DNA of 40,842 nt, from contig JAGAEN010000013.1 of the NCBI GenBank assembly GCA_017613135.1, positions 1 through 40,842 of the forward strand, written 5' to 3'. A program made the translations under genes and the position numbers. This DNA is from Candidatus Saccharimonadota bacterium (GTDB lineage: Bacteria > Patescibacteriota > Saccharimonadia > Saccharimonadales > Saccharimonadaceae). The notes beneath the pieces were generated by a model, which had not been told where the DNA came from, searched no databases, and worked only from the letters and a program-made list of their open reading frames with translations. Positions 23,151-31,546 of this stretch are shown piece by piece; positions within the stretch are counted from its first letter, which is position 1; each line of letters starts with the position of its first letter.

Positions 23151-24938
23151 ATGAATACTTTAATCGTGGGCAACGTTTTAAAAGACGTTTATCTTAATCT
23201 AGACAACCGTACCGAAAGTTTCGAAACCGATAAGCACCATACCAAATGGCTAAACTTAAGTTTCGACGCTTCCGAACATCATTATTATAATCGCCATAGC
23301 AGTTTCAGTGGCGCCGCCATTTCTTTGCAAGTTTTAGAGCAAATGAGTCTCGCCGCTTCTATTACTAATTCCAAATTTACCTTAAACCAAGGCGACAATC
23401 CGACCAACTTTTTCGCTAACGAACGCCGTTATATCATGATTACAGATGATAGCGTTACTTATTTCACGCCCAGTGACTTTAAAAACACCGAATTTATCGC
23501 TCCTGATACCACAGTAGACTATGTTTATATCGACCGTTCCGCCCACCTAGATCAAGCCACCGCTGCTAAGATCGCCGATTATCTCGAATCTCAAAAAGAC
23601 ACCAAACTCGTAGTCTACCTAAAAGACACTACCAATCCATATTTAAATGATTTAAGTCACCGCGCTCTTCTCGTTTTTACTGAAGAGCCAAAAGATGACA
23701 CAACTTTCGACCCCGAAAAAACCATTTTCCTTACCGATCAGACCTTGACCTATCAAGACATCACCGAAAAAATCACCGTCGATCGCATCGACAAACTCAC
23801 TCATCTTTCGGCTTATTCCATTCTCGCTGCCACTATACTCGGCAGTTTCATTCTCGGTCACACCGTCGAAGAAGGTCTCAAAATGGCCCGCACCAATGTA
23901 GAAAACTCCAATCTCGACTCTACTTTGAGCCTCGACGAGCTTAATTCTCTTCTCACTTTGCCAGAAGAAGATCTTGAGCTCATCGCTGCAAGCCTCGTCG
24001 CCCCGAAAAAAGGCATTCTCGCCGCTGACGAATCCGGCGGCTCCATCCAGAAAAAATTCGCCCATTTAAATATCGAGGATAATTTCAAAAATCGTCACGA
24101 CTACCGTAATCTCTTCTTCTCTACCGAAGATATCGAAAACTACGTCAGCGGCATCATTCTCTTTGACGAAACCGCCCGCGACCTTGCCGACAACGGCCAA
24201 GCTATCCCGGACTATCTCATTTCCCGTCGTATCATCCCTGGCATCAAAGTCGACCAAGGTCTTGAAAAATTTGAAAACTCCGAAGAAACTTACACCAAAG
24301 GCTTAGATGGCCTAGAAAAACGCCTTCGCGAATACTACGAAATGGGTCTTCGCTTTGCCAAATGGCGTGCCGCCTTTAATATCACCCCCGCCACTCCTTC
24401 CGACCACGCTATTTTAGAAAACTGTCGCATTCTTGCCGAATACGCCAAAGCCTGTCAATCCGCCGGTCTCGTTCCTATCGTTGAGCCAGAAGTCATCTAT
24501 GATGGTTATTATTCCATCGAGCAAAGTGCCGATACCACCGGCAAAATCTTAGACCAACTTTTTAATGAACTTAAAAATCATCACGTTAATCTCCGCGCTT
24601 GTATCTTAAAAGTCAATATGGTTCTCGCCGGTAAGCAATCTGAAACTCAGTCTACCGCCGAAGAAGTCGGCAAATCTACCGCCGAAGTCTTAAAAAACCA
24701 CGTCCCCGAGGAACTCGCCGGCGTTGTCTTCCTTTCTGGCGGCCAAACTCCCGAGCAGGCCACCGAAAATCTCGCCGCTGTTTTGCGAAACGGTCCCTTC
24801 CCTTGGCCCGTCACTTTCTCCTTTGCTCGCGCTCTTCAAGACCCTGCTCTCTACGCTTGGGCCGGTAATAACGAAAACAGCGAAAAAGCCCGCCAAGCAT
24901 TTCTTGGCAGGCTTATCGCAAATTCAGAAGTCTTGTAA
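23151..24938 (+). CDS. Class I fructose-bisphosphate aldolase fused to a kinase-like N-terminal domain
   Basis: The 595-aa protein has two parts. Residues ~275-595 are a complete class I aldolase: AADES (291-295, Asp293), IKVDQG (Lys366), KWR (404-406), EPE (445-447), the Schiff-base lysine in ILKVNMV (Lys487), SGGQ (529-532) and FSFARALQ (Arg560). Residues 1-265 begin GNVLKDVYLNLD and later show SFSGAAISLQVLEQM and a helix GSFILGHTVEEGLKMAR, a layout like PfkB/ribokinase sugar kinases; the GAGD catalytic loop is missing (HLSAYS instead). So I infer a degenerate, non-catalytic kinase fold fused to an active aldolase. A normal class I aldolase is about 300-360 aa. It abuts rplY with zero gap, convergently. 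Confidence 0.9.
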   Translation: MNTLIVGNVLKDVYLNLDNRTESFETDKHHTKWLNLSFDASEHHYYNRHSSFSGAAISLQVLEQMSLAASITNSKFTLNQGDNPTNFFANERRYIMITDDSVTYFTPSDFKNTEFIAPDTTVDYVYIDRSAHLDQATAAKIADYLESQKDTKLVVYLKDTTNPYLNDLSHRALLVFTEEPKDDTTFDPEKTIFLTDQTLTYQDITEKITVDRIDKLTHLSAYSILAATILGSFILGHTVEEGLKMARTNVENSNLDSTLSLDELNSLLTLPEEDLELIAASLVAPKKGILAADESGGSIQKKFAHLNIEDNFKNRHDYRNLFFSTEDIENYVSGIILFDETARDLADNGQAIPDYLISRRIIPGIKVDQGLEKFENSEETYTKGLDGLEKRLREYYEMGLRFAKWRAAFNITPATPSDHAILENCRILAEYAKACQSAGLVPIVEPEVIYDGYYSIEQSADTTGKILDQLFNELKNHHVNLRACILKVNMVLAGKQSETQSTAEEVGKSTAEVLKNHVPEELAGVVFLSGGQTPEQATENLAAVLRNGPFPWPVTFSFARALQDPALYAWAGNNENSEKARQAFLGRLIANSEVL

Positions 24939-25619
24939 TTACTCGGCCTTTTCGGAAGCTTCAGCCTCTTCTGGCTTCGCACCATTGTCTGATGGCACAT
25001 CCGCCGCATCCACTACCGGAGCTTCTTCCTCGGCTTCCCGTGCTGCTGCTTCTGCCGCTGGGTCATAGAGTGACGCCACGACCTGCTCAGCATCCATTTC
25101 CTTATCGGCAAATTCTACGCCAGCCGGAAGTTTAATGTCTGCAATCGTCAATTTATCATCAACTTCTTTCAGATTCGTTGCATCAATCACCAGTTCTTTT
25201 GGCAAATCTGCCGGCTTGGCTTTCACATCAATCTCTTCCATCGCCTGGGTCATTGCAAAATGATAAATCTTCGATGCTTCTGACGCCTCGAAATTCACAA
25301 TCACGATTGGCGTGGTGGCTTCTACCACTTCATTCGCCGAAATCGCCTGGAATTCAATGTTGATAATTTTGCGAGACACTGGGTCAATCTGCACATCTTT
25401 CACAATAGCAAGATGCTTCTTCCCCGCAACATCTAGGTCAATCGGTGAGTGATAACCCGCTCCTGACAAAACCTTCTCGGTAGCCACATACTCTGAAGCC
25501 GCCAAGACTGGCTCTTTCCCACCATAAACCACGGACGGAATCAAACCTTTTGCTCTTAAATCTTTTAATTTCTTGCCTGAGACTTCACGCTTCTCAAGGC
25601 TCAACTTATATTCAGCCAT
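24939..25619 (-). CDS. rplY: 50S ribosomal protein bL25 (Ctc/TL5 form)
   Basis: The 226-aa protein has the long CTC/TL5 two-domain form: an N-terminal 5S rRNA-binding domain (LRAKGLIPSVVYGGKEP, then HLAIVKDVQIDP) and a C-terminal beta domain (GVEFADKEMDAEQVVASL), plus an Ala/Glu-rich tail. It binds 5S rRNA in the central protuberance. The ribosome binding site AAAAGGA precedes the ATG, and TGA-TATAAT lies at 25647-25655, giving a ~20-nt leader. Its stop directly abuts the aldolase stop with no base between and no terminator visible. Confidence 0.95.
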   Translation of the reverse strand: MAEYKLSLEKREVSGKKLKDLRAKGLIPSVVYGGKEPVLAASEYVATEKVLSGAGYHSPIDLDVAGKKHLAIVKDVQIDPVSRKIINIEFQAISANEVVEATTPIVIVNFEASEASKIYHFAMTQAMEEIDVKAKPADLPKELVIDATNLKEVDDKLTIADIKLPAGVEFADKEMDAEQVVASLYDPAAEAAAREAEEEAPVVDAADVPSDNGAKPEEAEASEKAE

Positions 25620-25646
25620 TTTAATCCTTTTCTACTAGTTTCCGCT

Positions 25647-25655
25647 ATTATATCA
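25647..25655 (-). promoter_or_regulatory. Extended -10 of rplY
   Basis: Minus TGA-TATAAT, about 27 nt before the ATG, with AAAAGGA between. A leadered gene, in contrast to the leaderless group. Confidence 0.65.
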
Positions 25656-25720
25656 TACTTTTTCGACTTTTACCATACCCGTCACCGGCTCACGCTTACC
25701 ACTCTGTTTAAGAATCGCAC

Positions 25721-27346
25721 TTAGGAGCCTAGGATACAACGCACCGAGAAACCGTAGTTGCTACTACCGCCATAGGACGGATAGGCATAACTAGAACCGA
25801 CGCTGAGGTTCCTCATAGAGTTAGTATTGTTCCACGTAGAGGACCAGAAGCCGCCGCTGATACCCTGATTGTAAGCCTTACCGGAGATGAAGCTGCCGGA
25901 GAGAGGCGTAGAGAGGGCCGTCTGAAAAGCTGCTTCTTGGCTTGGAGTACAACCCCTGTATAGGCCATAAAGGGTTTTGAATTCGCCATACGGAGTATAA
26001 TTAGTATCACTGGTAGGTAATCGCCAGCCACTTGGGCAAATGTCTTCGGTGACGTCTCTTAGAGAAGAGGTATTGGGGTCTGATGATGGGGAACCGGTGT
26101 AGTCGGTACCACTACCATAGCAGTAGGAGCCAGCAGAAGCGGCACAGTAGTTGTAGTAGATGCCAATTTTGCCTTGGGCAACACTAGTGGTGCCATTAAT
26201 AGTGGCCTGCGTAGTAGAGTCACTAGTCCATTTACCACTCTCTGGGTCATTGACACAGTAGGCATTACCACAGTCACCACTGATGGCTATTTTGGGAATG
26301 CTATAATAATCATTACTATCTGCGTAGCCTACTGTTGCAGTAGGATAATTAGTGTCTCCTGTGGTGATATTGCCATCACCGCGTACATGAGTGCCTTTTA
26401 AGTATTCTAGAGTGGTATCAGAAGCATTAGTGTTACCTTTAAGTGTGTTAATGTCTGTCTCTACGATATCTAGGGCGAGGTTGTCTAGCATCCAGAGATT
26501 ACCATCTGCGAGTTTCCCTACACAATATGGTTTACCGTCACGAGAGTCTCTTAGGTAGTAGCGGTTACCAGTAGTCATACCGGCGAGTATTGTGGCTTTG
26601 TTTGATGAGGTGATGTCTTGCATATAAGTTGCACCAGTGACTGGAGTGTTACAGGTAGGAGATGGTGGAATTGGGACAGCGGGAGTGGGAGCCGTATTTG
26701 GGTGGACCAGCGTATATTTCACTTGCCCAATGTAGGTTCCAGCCGGTTGAGTCTGCGAAATATAGGCCCTATAGGTAGTAGTAAGGTTAGAACCAGAAGC
26801 ACCTATACCTGTATCAGTACTGGTTGGGAAGTAGGCTACTTTGGTGTATTCATTTGGAACTTCTGTATATCCTGAGAAATCTGGGTCACCTGTTTGTCTA
26901 TTAGTATCGTCAGTAGAGCCAGCAATGATAGGAAGATAAGTAGAGCCAGTCTTAGTGAGTTTCATGGCCCAGGATGATGTACCAGTAGTTATGGTGGTTG
27001 AAGTAATAATATCGTGAGTAGAACCTAGAGTACTGCTAGTTAGTTTGTTATTACCATATTCATCATTAGTATAGCCAATAGCATATAGTGCATAGCCAGT
27101 ATTATCATTACATGTTACTTTGATATTAGTAGTACCTATTTCATTTTCTGTATTACCATTCTGAATAGTCTTATTATGTGAAGTCATACCAGAAGAAGAT
27201 AGTGAACAGGATACTGGTACATCAATGGTTACTACATCAATGAAGCCATCGTCTGCTAATACGGAAGGGAGAGTGAGTGCGGCAAAGGATAAGGAAGTGA
27301 TAGTTACTAGGCTACCAGTAATTATTTTATTATGATTTGTGCACAT
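25721..27346 (-). CDS. Secreted FISUMP (Fib_succ_major) surface protein
   Basis: The 541-aa protein has a signal peptide (1-32, ending LADDG). A Thr/Ser-rich module (~35-215) is shared with the truncated gene at 1-1098. A Pro linker follows, then a Fib_succ_major domain: RDGKPYCVGKLADGNLWML (~270-290), ICPSGWRLPT near 440, FWSST and the final YGFSVRCI. No membrane or sorting signal is seen, so attachment to the cell is unclear. In Patescibacteria such proteins are common and presumed surface adhesins; function is inferred. It has a TTGCAT-16-TGC-TATAAT promoter (27396-27423) and a ~43-nt leader. Confidence 0.92.
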   Translation of the reverse strand: MCTNHNKIITGSLVTITSLSFAALTLPSVLADDGFIDVVTIDVPVSCSLSSSGMTSHNKTIQNGNTENEIGTTNIKVTCNDNTGYALYAIGYTNDEYGNNKLTSSTLGSTHDIITSTTITTGTSSWAMKLTKTGSTYLPIIAGSTDDTNRQTGDPDFSGYTEVPNEYTKVAYFPTSTDTGIGASGSNLTTTYRAYISQTQPAGTYIGQVKYTLVHPNTAPTPAVPIPPSPTCNTPVTGATYMQDITSSNKATILAGMTTGNRYYLRDSRDGKPYCVGKLADGNLWMLDNLALDIVETDINTLKGNTNASDTTLEYLKGTHVRGDGNITTGDTNYPTATVGYADSNDYYSIPKIAISGDCGNAYCVNDPESGKWTSDSTTQATINGTTSVAQGKIGIYYNYCAASAGSYCYGSGTDYTGSPSSDPNTSSLRDVTEDICPSGWRLPTSDTNYTPYGEFKTLYGLYRGCTPSQEAAFQTALSTPLSGSFISGKAYNQGISGGFWSSTWNNTNSMRNLSVGSSYAYPSYGGSSNYGFSVRCILGS

Positions 27347-27395
27347 ATATTATTTCTTCTCTTTATTAAATATTATGACCTTATAACTATTCTCA

Positions 27396-27423
27396 ATTAT
27401 AGCATGAGCGGGATGAAATGCAA
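27396..27423 (-). promoter_or_regulatory. Promoter of the FISUMP gene at 25721-27346
   Basis: Minus TTGCAT (27418-27423), 16-bp spacer ending TGC, TATAAT (27396-27401). The leader is about 43 nt. Confidence 0.6.
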
Positions 27424-27537
27424 GAGTTATTGACTGAATTTTATTTCAAATCCTAAATAAAAACATACTTTTTAATTCCAGCAACATACTCCCCCATTTT
27501 CCCCCTGTTATCAAAATCATACTCAGGCGTCAGAAAA

Positions 27538-27996
27538 TCATACTTTTCTGACTTTTACCATTGCTTCGCGCAAAACTTCGCCGTCGTAATAGTACCCCGG
27601 GCGCATTGTCTCTGCAATTACTTCCTTTTCGCCATCGCCTTCCACCATCACCGCATTATGAAGGTCCGGATTAAACTCTACACCTTCGCCGGAATCAATT
27701 TTTGACAACCCCAACTCCTGCAAAGTTTTGTCCAAAGATTTTCGTAACGGTGCCAACTGCTCATTATAGCTAACAAAAGCGCGGTCAATATCGTCCAGTA
27801 GTGGCAATACTTTATACACCGTCGCCAGCCTCACTGCTTTTTTCTCATTTTCCTTCTGAATCTCTACTTGCTTGCGATAATTCTCAAAATCCGCTCGCGT
27901 CCTTTGCAAATCATTGGTCAGTTCCGCAATTTTCGCTTCGGCCTTCTTATACGCTTCTGTATTTTTTACATCTAAATTCAAATCTATTTTTGCCAT
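27538..27996 (-). CDS. grpE: GrpE, nucleotide exchange factor for DnaK
   Basis: The 152-aa protein has the long N-terminal coiled coil (ELTNDLQRTRADFENYRKQVE) and the C-terminal beta domain (LHNAVMVEGDGEKEVIAETMRPGYYYDGEVLREAMVKV) typical of GrpE. It releases ADP from DnaK. AAGGAG precedes the ATG. It starts 10 nt after hrcA and shares its CIRCE-controlled promoter. dnaK and dnaJ do not follow; a surface protein does. A 9-bp hairpin GTCAGAAAA/TTTTCTGAC (27529-27552) spans its stop codon but lacks a T-run. Confidence 0.95.
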   Translation of the reverse strand: MAKIDLNLDVKNTEAYKKAEAKIAELTNDLQRTRADFENYRKQVEIQKENEKKAVRLATVYKVLPLLDDIDRAFVSYNEQLAPLRKSLDKTLQELGLSKIDSGEGVEFNPDLHNAVMVEGDGEKEVIAETMRPGYYYDGEVLREAMVKVRKV

Positions 27997-28006
27997 TTTT
28001 TCTCCT

Positions 28007-28750
28007 TTATCTTAAGACCTTCTCCAACATTCTTCCAGATTGACTCACTAGTGTCATTACTCGTGAATAGTTTTGCCGTGTCGGCCCTAACACTCCAATA
28101 TAACTTCGGTCCGAAAATGGCGAACGGAATTTCGAAATAATCAGTGATACTTCCGAATTCTTACCAATCGGATTTTCCTGTCCGATGAAGATATTTAACG
28201 GTTCGCCCGGCGCCGCTTCACGCAGCCACGGCTCAAGATTATCAAGTAATTTCGCCACCGCCTGCACTCGCCTAGTATCGCCAAACTCCGGTTGCGTAAA
28301 TAGCCGTGAAATCCCCGAAAGATATAATTGTCCGCCAATCGTCGCAAGGCCCAAATTCCCTGTCAGTTCTACCAAAATATCCACCGCCCCACGAATCGCC
28401 GCATCCGCCTGCGACTGCGACAAAACTCGCCGTTCAATTGCGTGCAGACCTCTATCGTACCGCCCGTCTTCTATTATTCTCATCTCTGGTACCGCCATTT
28501 CGTCATCCACACCGTTCGCCAAACTATTCACATAAAACCGATACCCAGCATCCGTCGGTACCCGACCCGCCGAAGTATGTGGTTGCGCAATTAAGCCCAA
28601 AGTCTCCAGCCTCGCCATTTCCGCCCGAATCGTCGCTGGCGACACCTTAAAAAGCTTCGCCATCGTCACGCTTCCGACCGGCGACGCCGTCTCCGCATAT
28701 CCCTCTACGATTTGGCATAAAATTTGTTTTTGCCGCTCCGATATTTCCAT
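28007..28750 (-). CDS. hrcA: HrcA heat-shock repressor (short form)
   Basis: HrcA represses heat-shock genes at CIRCE. The winged-helix N-terminus is clear: RQKQILCQIVEGYAETASPVGS, then SPATIRAEMARLETLGLIAQPHTSAGRVPTDAGYRFYV. At 247 aa it is well below the usual ~340; the loss is in the C-terminal inducer/GAF-like part, though the final SYIGVLGPTRQNYSRVM segment is kept. I start at the ATG at 28750, which is 6 nt from TATAAT; an ATG at 28774 would lie upstream of this -10. The promoter is a perfect TTGACA-17-TATAAT overlapped by CIRCE, implying autoregulation. grpE follows. Confidence 0.95.
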   Translation of the reverse strand: MEISERQKQILCQIVEGYAETASPVGSVTMAKLFKVSPATIRAEMARLETLGLIAQPHTSAGRVPTDAGYRFYVNSLANGVDDEMAVPEMRIIEDGRYDRGLHAIERRVLSQSQADAAIRGAVDILVELTGNLGLATIGGQLYLSGISRLFTQPEFGDTRRVQAVAKLLDNLEPWLREAAPGEPLNIFIGQENPIGKNSEVSLIISKFRSPFSDRSYIGVLGPTRQNYSRVMTLVSQSGRMLEKVLR

Positions 28751-28756
28751 AGTTTC

Positions 28757-28785
28757 ATTATATGAAATTAGCACTCACATGTCAA
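28757..28785 (-). promoter_or_regulatory. hrcA-grpE promoter
   Basis: Minus TTGACA (28780-28785), 17-bp spacer, TATAAT (28757-28762), then 6 nt and ATG. Full consensus in both hexamers. CIRCE covers the -35. Confidence 0.9.
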
Positions 28786-28794
28786 TAGTGCCAA
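28768..28794. promoter_or_regulatory. CIRCE operator
   Basis: TTAGCACTC (28768-28776), 9-bp spacer, TAGTGCCAA (28786-28794). The left arm is a perfect CIRCE half-site; the right arm matches GAGTGCTAA at 7 of 9. It overlaps the -35 of hrcA, so bound HrcA should block polymerase. Confidence 0.92.
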
Positions 28795-28795
28795 C

Positions 28796-28898
28796 AGGCA
28801 ACTAAATTTTTTAGGACTGTCCTGCGGAACATAAAGACTTGGCCAGAGCGGCTTGGGAGCTGTTGTCCGAAGGACACGCCTAAAAAATTTAGTTGCCT
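28796..28898. repeat. Long hairpin between hrcA and the adenylate-kinase-like gene
   Basis: A perfect 20-bp outer stem (28796-28815 with 28879-28898, beginning AGGCAACTAAATT) encloses TGTCCT/AGGACA (28818-28823 with 28871-28876), a CGGA/TCCG stem and a GC-rich core. It fills the whole space between CIRCE and the next -10 (28900-28908). No T-run follows. It shares GAACATAAAG with the flank of the hairpin at 23021-23098. Confidence 0.75.
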
Positions 28899-28899
28899 A

Positions 28900-28908
28900 T
28901 GCTATAAT
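28900..28908 (+). promoter_or_regulatory. Extended -10 of the adenylate-kinase-like gene
   Basis: TGC-TATAAT followed by exactly 6 nt and ATG (28915). Confidence 0.7.
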
Positions 28909-28914
28909 AACAGT

Positions 28915-29538
28915 ATGGACGACAAGATTTTAAAAATCAAAAACTGGCTCGGTACGGGCTCAATCAACATTTTCGGCTTGCCAATGTCTGGCAAGGACAC
29001 GCAAGGGCTAAAACTTGCGGAAGCTCTGGGCGCTAAGTTTCTATCTTCCGGCCTCATCATCCGCGCCAAAGAAAAAGAATTAAACCAAGACTATTCTGAA
29101 CACGGTGCTCTCATTCCGACCAACGTTTTTTATGAATGGGTTCTACCATATTTTGAACGTCGCGATTTATTTAACTTCCCACTAGTACTCTCTTCTATCG
29201 GCCGCTGGTACGGCGAAGAAACCGCCGTGATGACCGCCGCCGCCGGAGCCGGCCACGACATCAAAGCCGTCATTCTCCTCGATGTCACTGAGCAAGATGT
29301 TGAAAAACGTTTCGAAGCCGCCAAGACCTTAAACGACCGTGGCGACCGAAAAGACGACAGCGACATCAAAACTTTCCGCACTCGCCTTACCGAATTTAAA
29401 ACCAAAACCGTCCCCGTGTTAAATCACTACGACGAACTCGGCCTTCTTATCAAAATCGACGGGGCCAAGTCTCGCGAAGAAGTCTTTACCGAACTCGTCG
29501 AAAAACTTTCCGAAGTAGCTTCCCGATCTCTCGCCTAA
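28915..29538 (+). CDS. Adenylate-kinase-like nucleoside monophosphate kinase
   Basis: The 207-aa protein has a P-loop GLPMSGKDTQ (21-30), an NMP-binding region around LSSGLIIRAK, and an R-rich lid/R-motif segment (DRGDRKDDSDIKTFRTRLTEF). These fit the adenylate kinase family, which transfers a phosphate between ATP and AMP or another NMP. The GLPMSGKDTQ loop differs from the usual GPPGSGKGT, so the exact NMP is uncertain. Its last 53 nt are antisense to the end of the convergent lamin-tail gene. Leaderless by promoter spacing. Confidence 0.85.
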   Translation: MDDKILKIKNWLGTGSINIFGLPMSGKDTQGLKLAEALGAKFLSSGLIIRAKEKELNQDYSEHGALIPTNVFYEWVLPYFERRDLFNFPLVLSSIGRWYGEETAVMTAAAGAGHDIKAVILLDVTEQDVEKRFEAAKTLNDRGDRKDDSDIKTFRTRLTEFKTKTVPVLNHYDELGLLIKIDGAKSREEVFTELVEKLSEVASRSLA

Positions 29539-30781
29539 ACTCGCATATTATATATATAATACCCGCCACCACCACCCCTATTACTAAATTTAGCCCCACA
29601 AAAGACGAACTCTCATTATACACTTCCTTTACTAGGCTATAATTCGCGCCTTCATTTTCCACAACTTTTCGGCACCGCCCCGTTTCTTCATTTAACACAT
29701 ACCCCTCTTTGCAAGTTTTTGCTGTCGCCACTTCAATTTTCCGACATCTTCCAGTCAAAGGGTTTAAATACTGCCCCGCCGGACAAGTTTTCGGCTCCAC
29801 CACCGTCACTTTGACACAATTCCCCGTCGCTTCGTTAATCACCTTCCCCGCTTCGCAAGTCCGATATTCTTGATAATTATTCGGCTCACCCGGCGTCGGT
29901 GCAAAAGTCGTCCGCCAAAACGGCTCGCCCTTTTCATCGTATCCGATTAAAGCCCAGGAAGTCCCCTTTCTTTGCCCATTTGGATAAGTCAGTTTATCCA
30001 CCACTTCGCCATTCACATCAACTAATTCCAAAGTATTGGCATTCGTCGGATTTTTCGTGATGCTAAAATCCGTCAAATATCGCGCAAAATATCCTTCCGG
30101 CTTCATAATTCCACTTAGAGAATAAGTCTTATTTTTATATTTCAAAGCGCACCCATCTAGCAAAATCTGTTCCGCCGCCGTATTATAAAACTCCACAAAC
30201 TGTTCCGCTTGCGAGTCATCATAATAACTTAAAACTTCCGAAAACTTCAACCCCTTACATTGACTCGCCGCCGCGCCATAACCCTCATCTTCTTTCACCT
30301 CCTCCACCACATAATTTGTCGCATCATATTCTGGTAAATACTCCGCCACGTGTTCGAACTCACCCGTCTCCATATTTCGAACCAACACCGTCGGACTCGA
30401 CGACTTAAAAGCCACCGCACACCCCTCACTCCCATCCCAGCACACGCTGTCTATCACCTCCTCGCCCCGCTTCAAAACCAACGGCCCAGCCTTAAAAGCC
30501 AAGGTCTTTGTATAATTCACGGCGGCCAGTTCGTGTTCCGGCGAACTGGCCAAACGAAGAAGGATTTTCTCGCCAGCAAAATAACTGTTCTCGGGAAATT
30601 CTACCAAGACTGTTTCTTTCCCGCTTGAATTAGTATAGCCGACAGTTAGGCCAGCGAGCAAAATCGGTGCGCCGGAGTCTTTTCTTCCTATCTCAATCAT
30701 TTCTCCGACATTACTAACCCCATCAATGGTATACCCGGGGTTCAGGGCTTTGATATAGATTTCTGGTATTTCGTTTTTCAT
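29486..30781 (-). CDS. Lamin-tail-domain protein with Cys repeats and C-terminal membrane anchor
   Basis: The 431-aa protein has two lamin-tail (LTD)-like beta domains: ~6-115 (PEIYIKALNPGYTID..NVGEMIEIGR) and ~165-310 (LKFSEVLSYYDDSQAEQFVEFYN, ending TFAPTPGEPNN). Three Cys repeats follow, of the form C..G..(I/L)N..TG.C.K (CEAGKVINEATGNC and two more). A membrane span (~394-415) and a basic tail (RREIGKLLRKVFRRVR) close it. LTD proteins in Patescibacteria are usually exported; here no signal peptide precedes the first domain, and an in-frame stop lies 7 codons upstream of the ATG (TAA, plus-strand 30803-30805). So export is uncertain. The 3' end overlaps the kinase-like gene by 53 nt. Confidence 0.85.
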   Translation of the reverse strand: MKNEIPEIYIKALNPGYTIDGVSNVGEMIEIGRKDSGAPILLAGLTVGYTNSSGKETVLVEFPENSYFAGEKILLRLASSPEHELAAVNYTKTLAFKAGPLVLKRGEEVIDSVCWDGSEGCAVAFKSSSPTVLVRNMETGEFEHVAEYLPEYDATNYVVEEVKEDEGYGAAASQCKGLKFSEVLSYYDDSQAEQFVEFYNTAAEQILLDGCALKYKNKTYSLSGIMKPEGYFARYLTDFSITKNPTNANTLELVDVNGEVVDKLTYPNGQRKGTSWALIGYDEKGEPFWRTTFAPTPGEPNNYQEYRTCEAGKVINEATGNCVKVTVVEPKTCPAGQYLNPLTGRCRKIEVATAKTCKEGYVLNEETGRCRKVVENEGANYSLVKEVYNESSSFVGLNLVIGVVVAGIIYIICEFRREIGKLLRKVFRRVR

Positions 30782-30826
30782 GAGCCAAAGGCTAACAAAG
30801 TCTTACTAGAATTGCAACCCCCCACG

Positions 30827-30835
30827 TGGTATAAT
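30827..30835 (+). promoter_or_regulatory. Extended -10 of the six-TM gene
   Basis: TGG-TATAAT followed by exactly 6 nt and ATG (30842). No -35 is seen. Confidence 0.7.
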
Positions 30836-30841
30836 TAAAGC

Positions 30842-31546
30842 ATGAGCGTTTTGGTATCTGTGATTATTCTCTTTCTGGCTATGCTTATCCAAGCTTTTAT
30901 GCAGCTATCACCCGGCATTTTCGCACTTTTTTATCATTATGCTCTTGGTAAAAAATCCCGTAAAAAAGCTGACGACCTAAGCCCTTACTATGTTTTAGGC
31001 TACGAACTTTTCATCGCCGCCGTATTTTTCATTCTTTGCATTTTTATTTTTACTCTCGACTATTATTCGTTCATTAATTTTCAGTATCTTTCTTTTGCTC
31101 TTGCCGGTATTTTTATCGCCGAAGCATTCGTCAGTCTCTTTTTCTATTACAGAAAAGGCAAAACCACCGCGCTTTTTCTCTCTCGCAAATTCGCTAGCAC
31201 CATCGAGCATCGCGCTAAAAATATCAAAACCAAACCCGACGCTTTTATTCTTGGCTTTCTTTCTAGCCTTCCAGAACTGATTTTTACTTTACCACTTTAT
31301 CTTGCTGTAATAATCGCTCTTCTTGATTTTACTATTTTGCCTCGCTCCGCAGTTTTGATTTTCTTTCTCCTCATTTCCTTGATGCCACTATTTTGGATTT
31401 TTGGCTTTTATCACACCGATCATCATTTCGCCGATCTTCTCCGTCTCCGACTTAAACTAAAACCCGTTGTGAAAACTGTTTTCTTCCTTTGCTTTCTTTC
31501 TCTTTCTGCTATCATAATCTTTGGAGCTTTAAACTATGGACGATAA
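30842..31546 (+). CDS. Six-TM membrane protein of unknown function
   Basis: The 234-aa protein has about six spans in a 3+3 layout. A Pro-containing first helix of each half (AFMQLSPGIFALFYHYAL at ~17-35 and GFLSSLPELIFTLPLYLAV at ~136-155) suggests an internal repeat, as in LysE- or CcdA/DsbD-type carriers. A basic loop (~105-130) separates the halves. A HTDHH cluster (~192-196) could bind metal. I do not recognise the family. It overlaps the next gene by 11 nt and forms a cluster with the FAD/NAD oxidoreductase, so a membrane redox or transport role is possible but unproven. Confidence 0.78.
   Translation: MSVLVSVIILFLAMLIQAFMQLSPGIFALFYHYALGKKSRKKADDLSPYYVLGYELFIAAVFFILCIFIFTLDYYSFINFQYLSFALAGIFIAEAFVSLFFYYRKGKTTALFLSRKFASTIEHRAKNIKTKPDAFILGFLSSLPELIFTLPLYLAVIIALLDFTILPRSAVLIFFLLISLMPLFWIFGFYHTDHHFADLLRLRLKLKPVVKTVFFLCFLSLSAIIIFGALNYGR

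Noticed and set aside
29486-30781. Frameshifted signal peptide before the lamin-tail protein
   Set aside because: Only seven upstream codons precede an in-frame stop, too few for a signal peptide, and no hydrophobic stretch in another frame clearly joins it.
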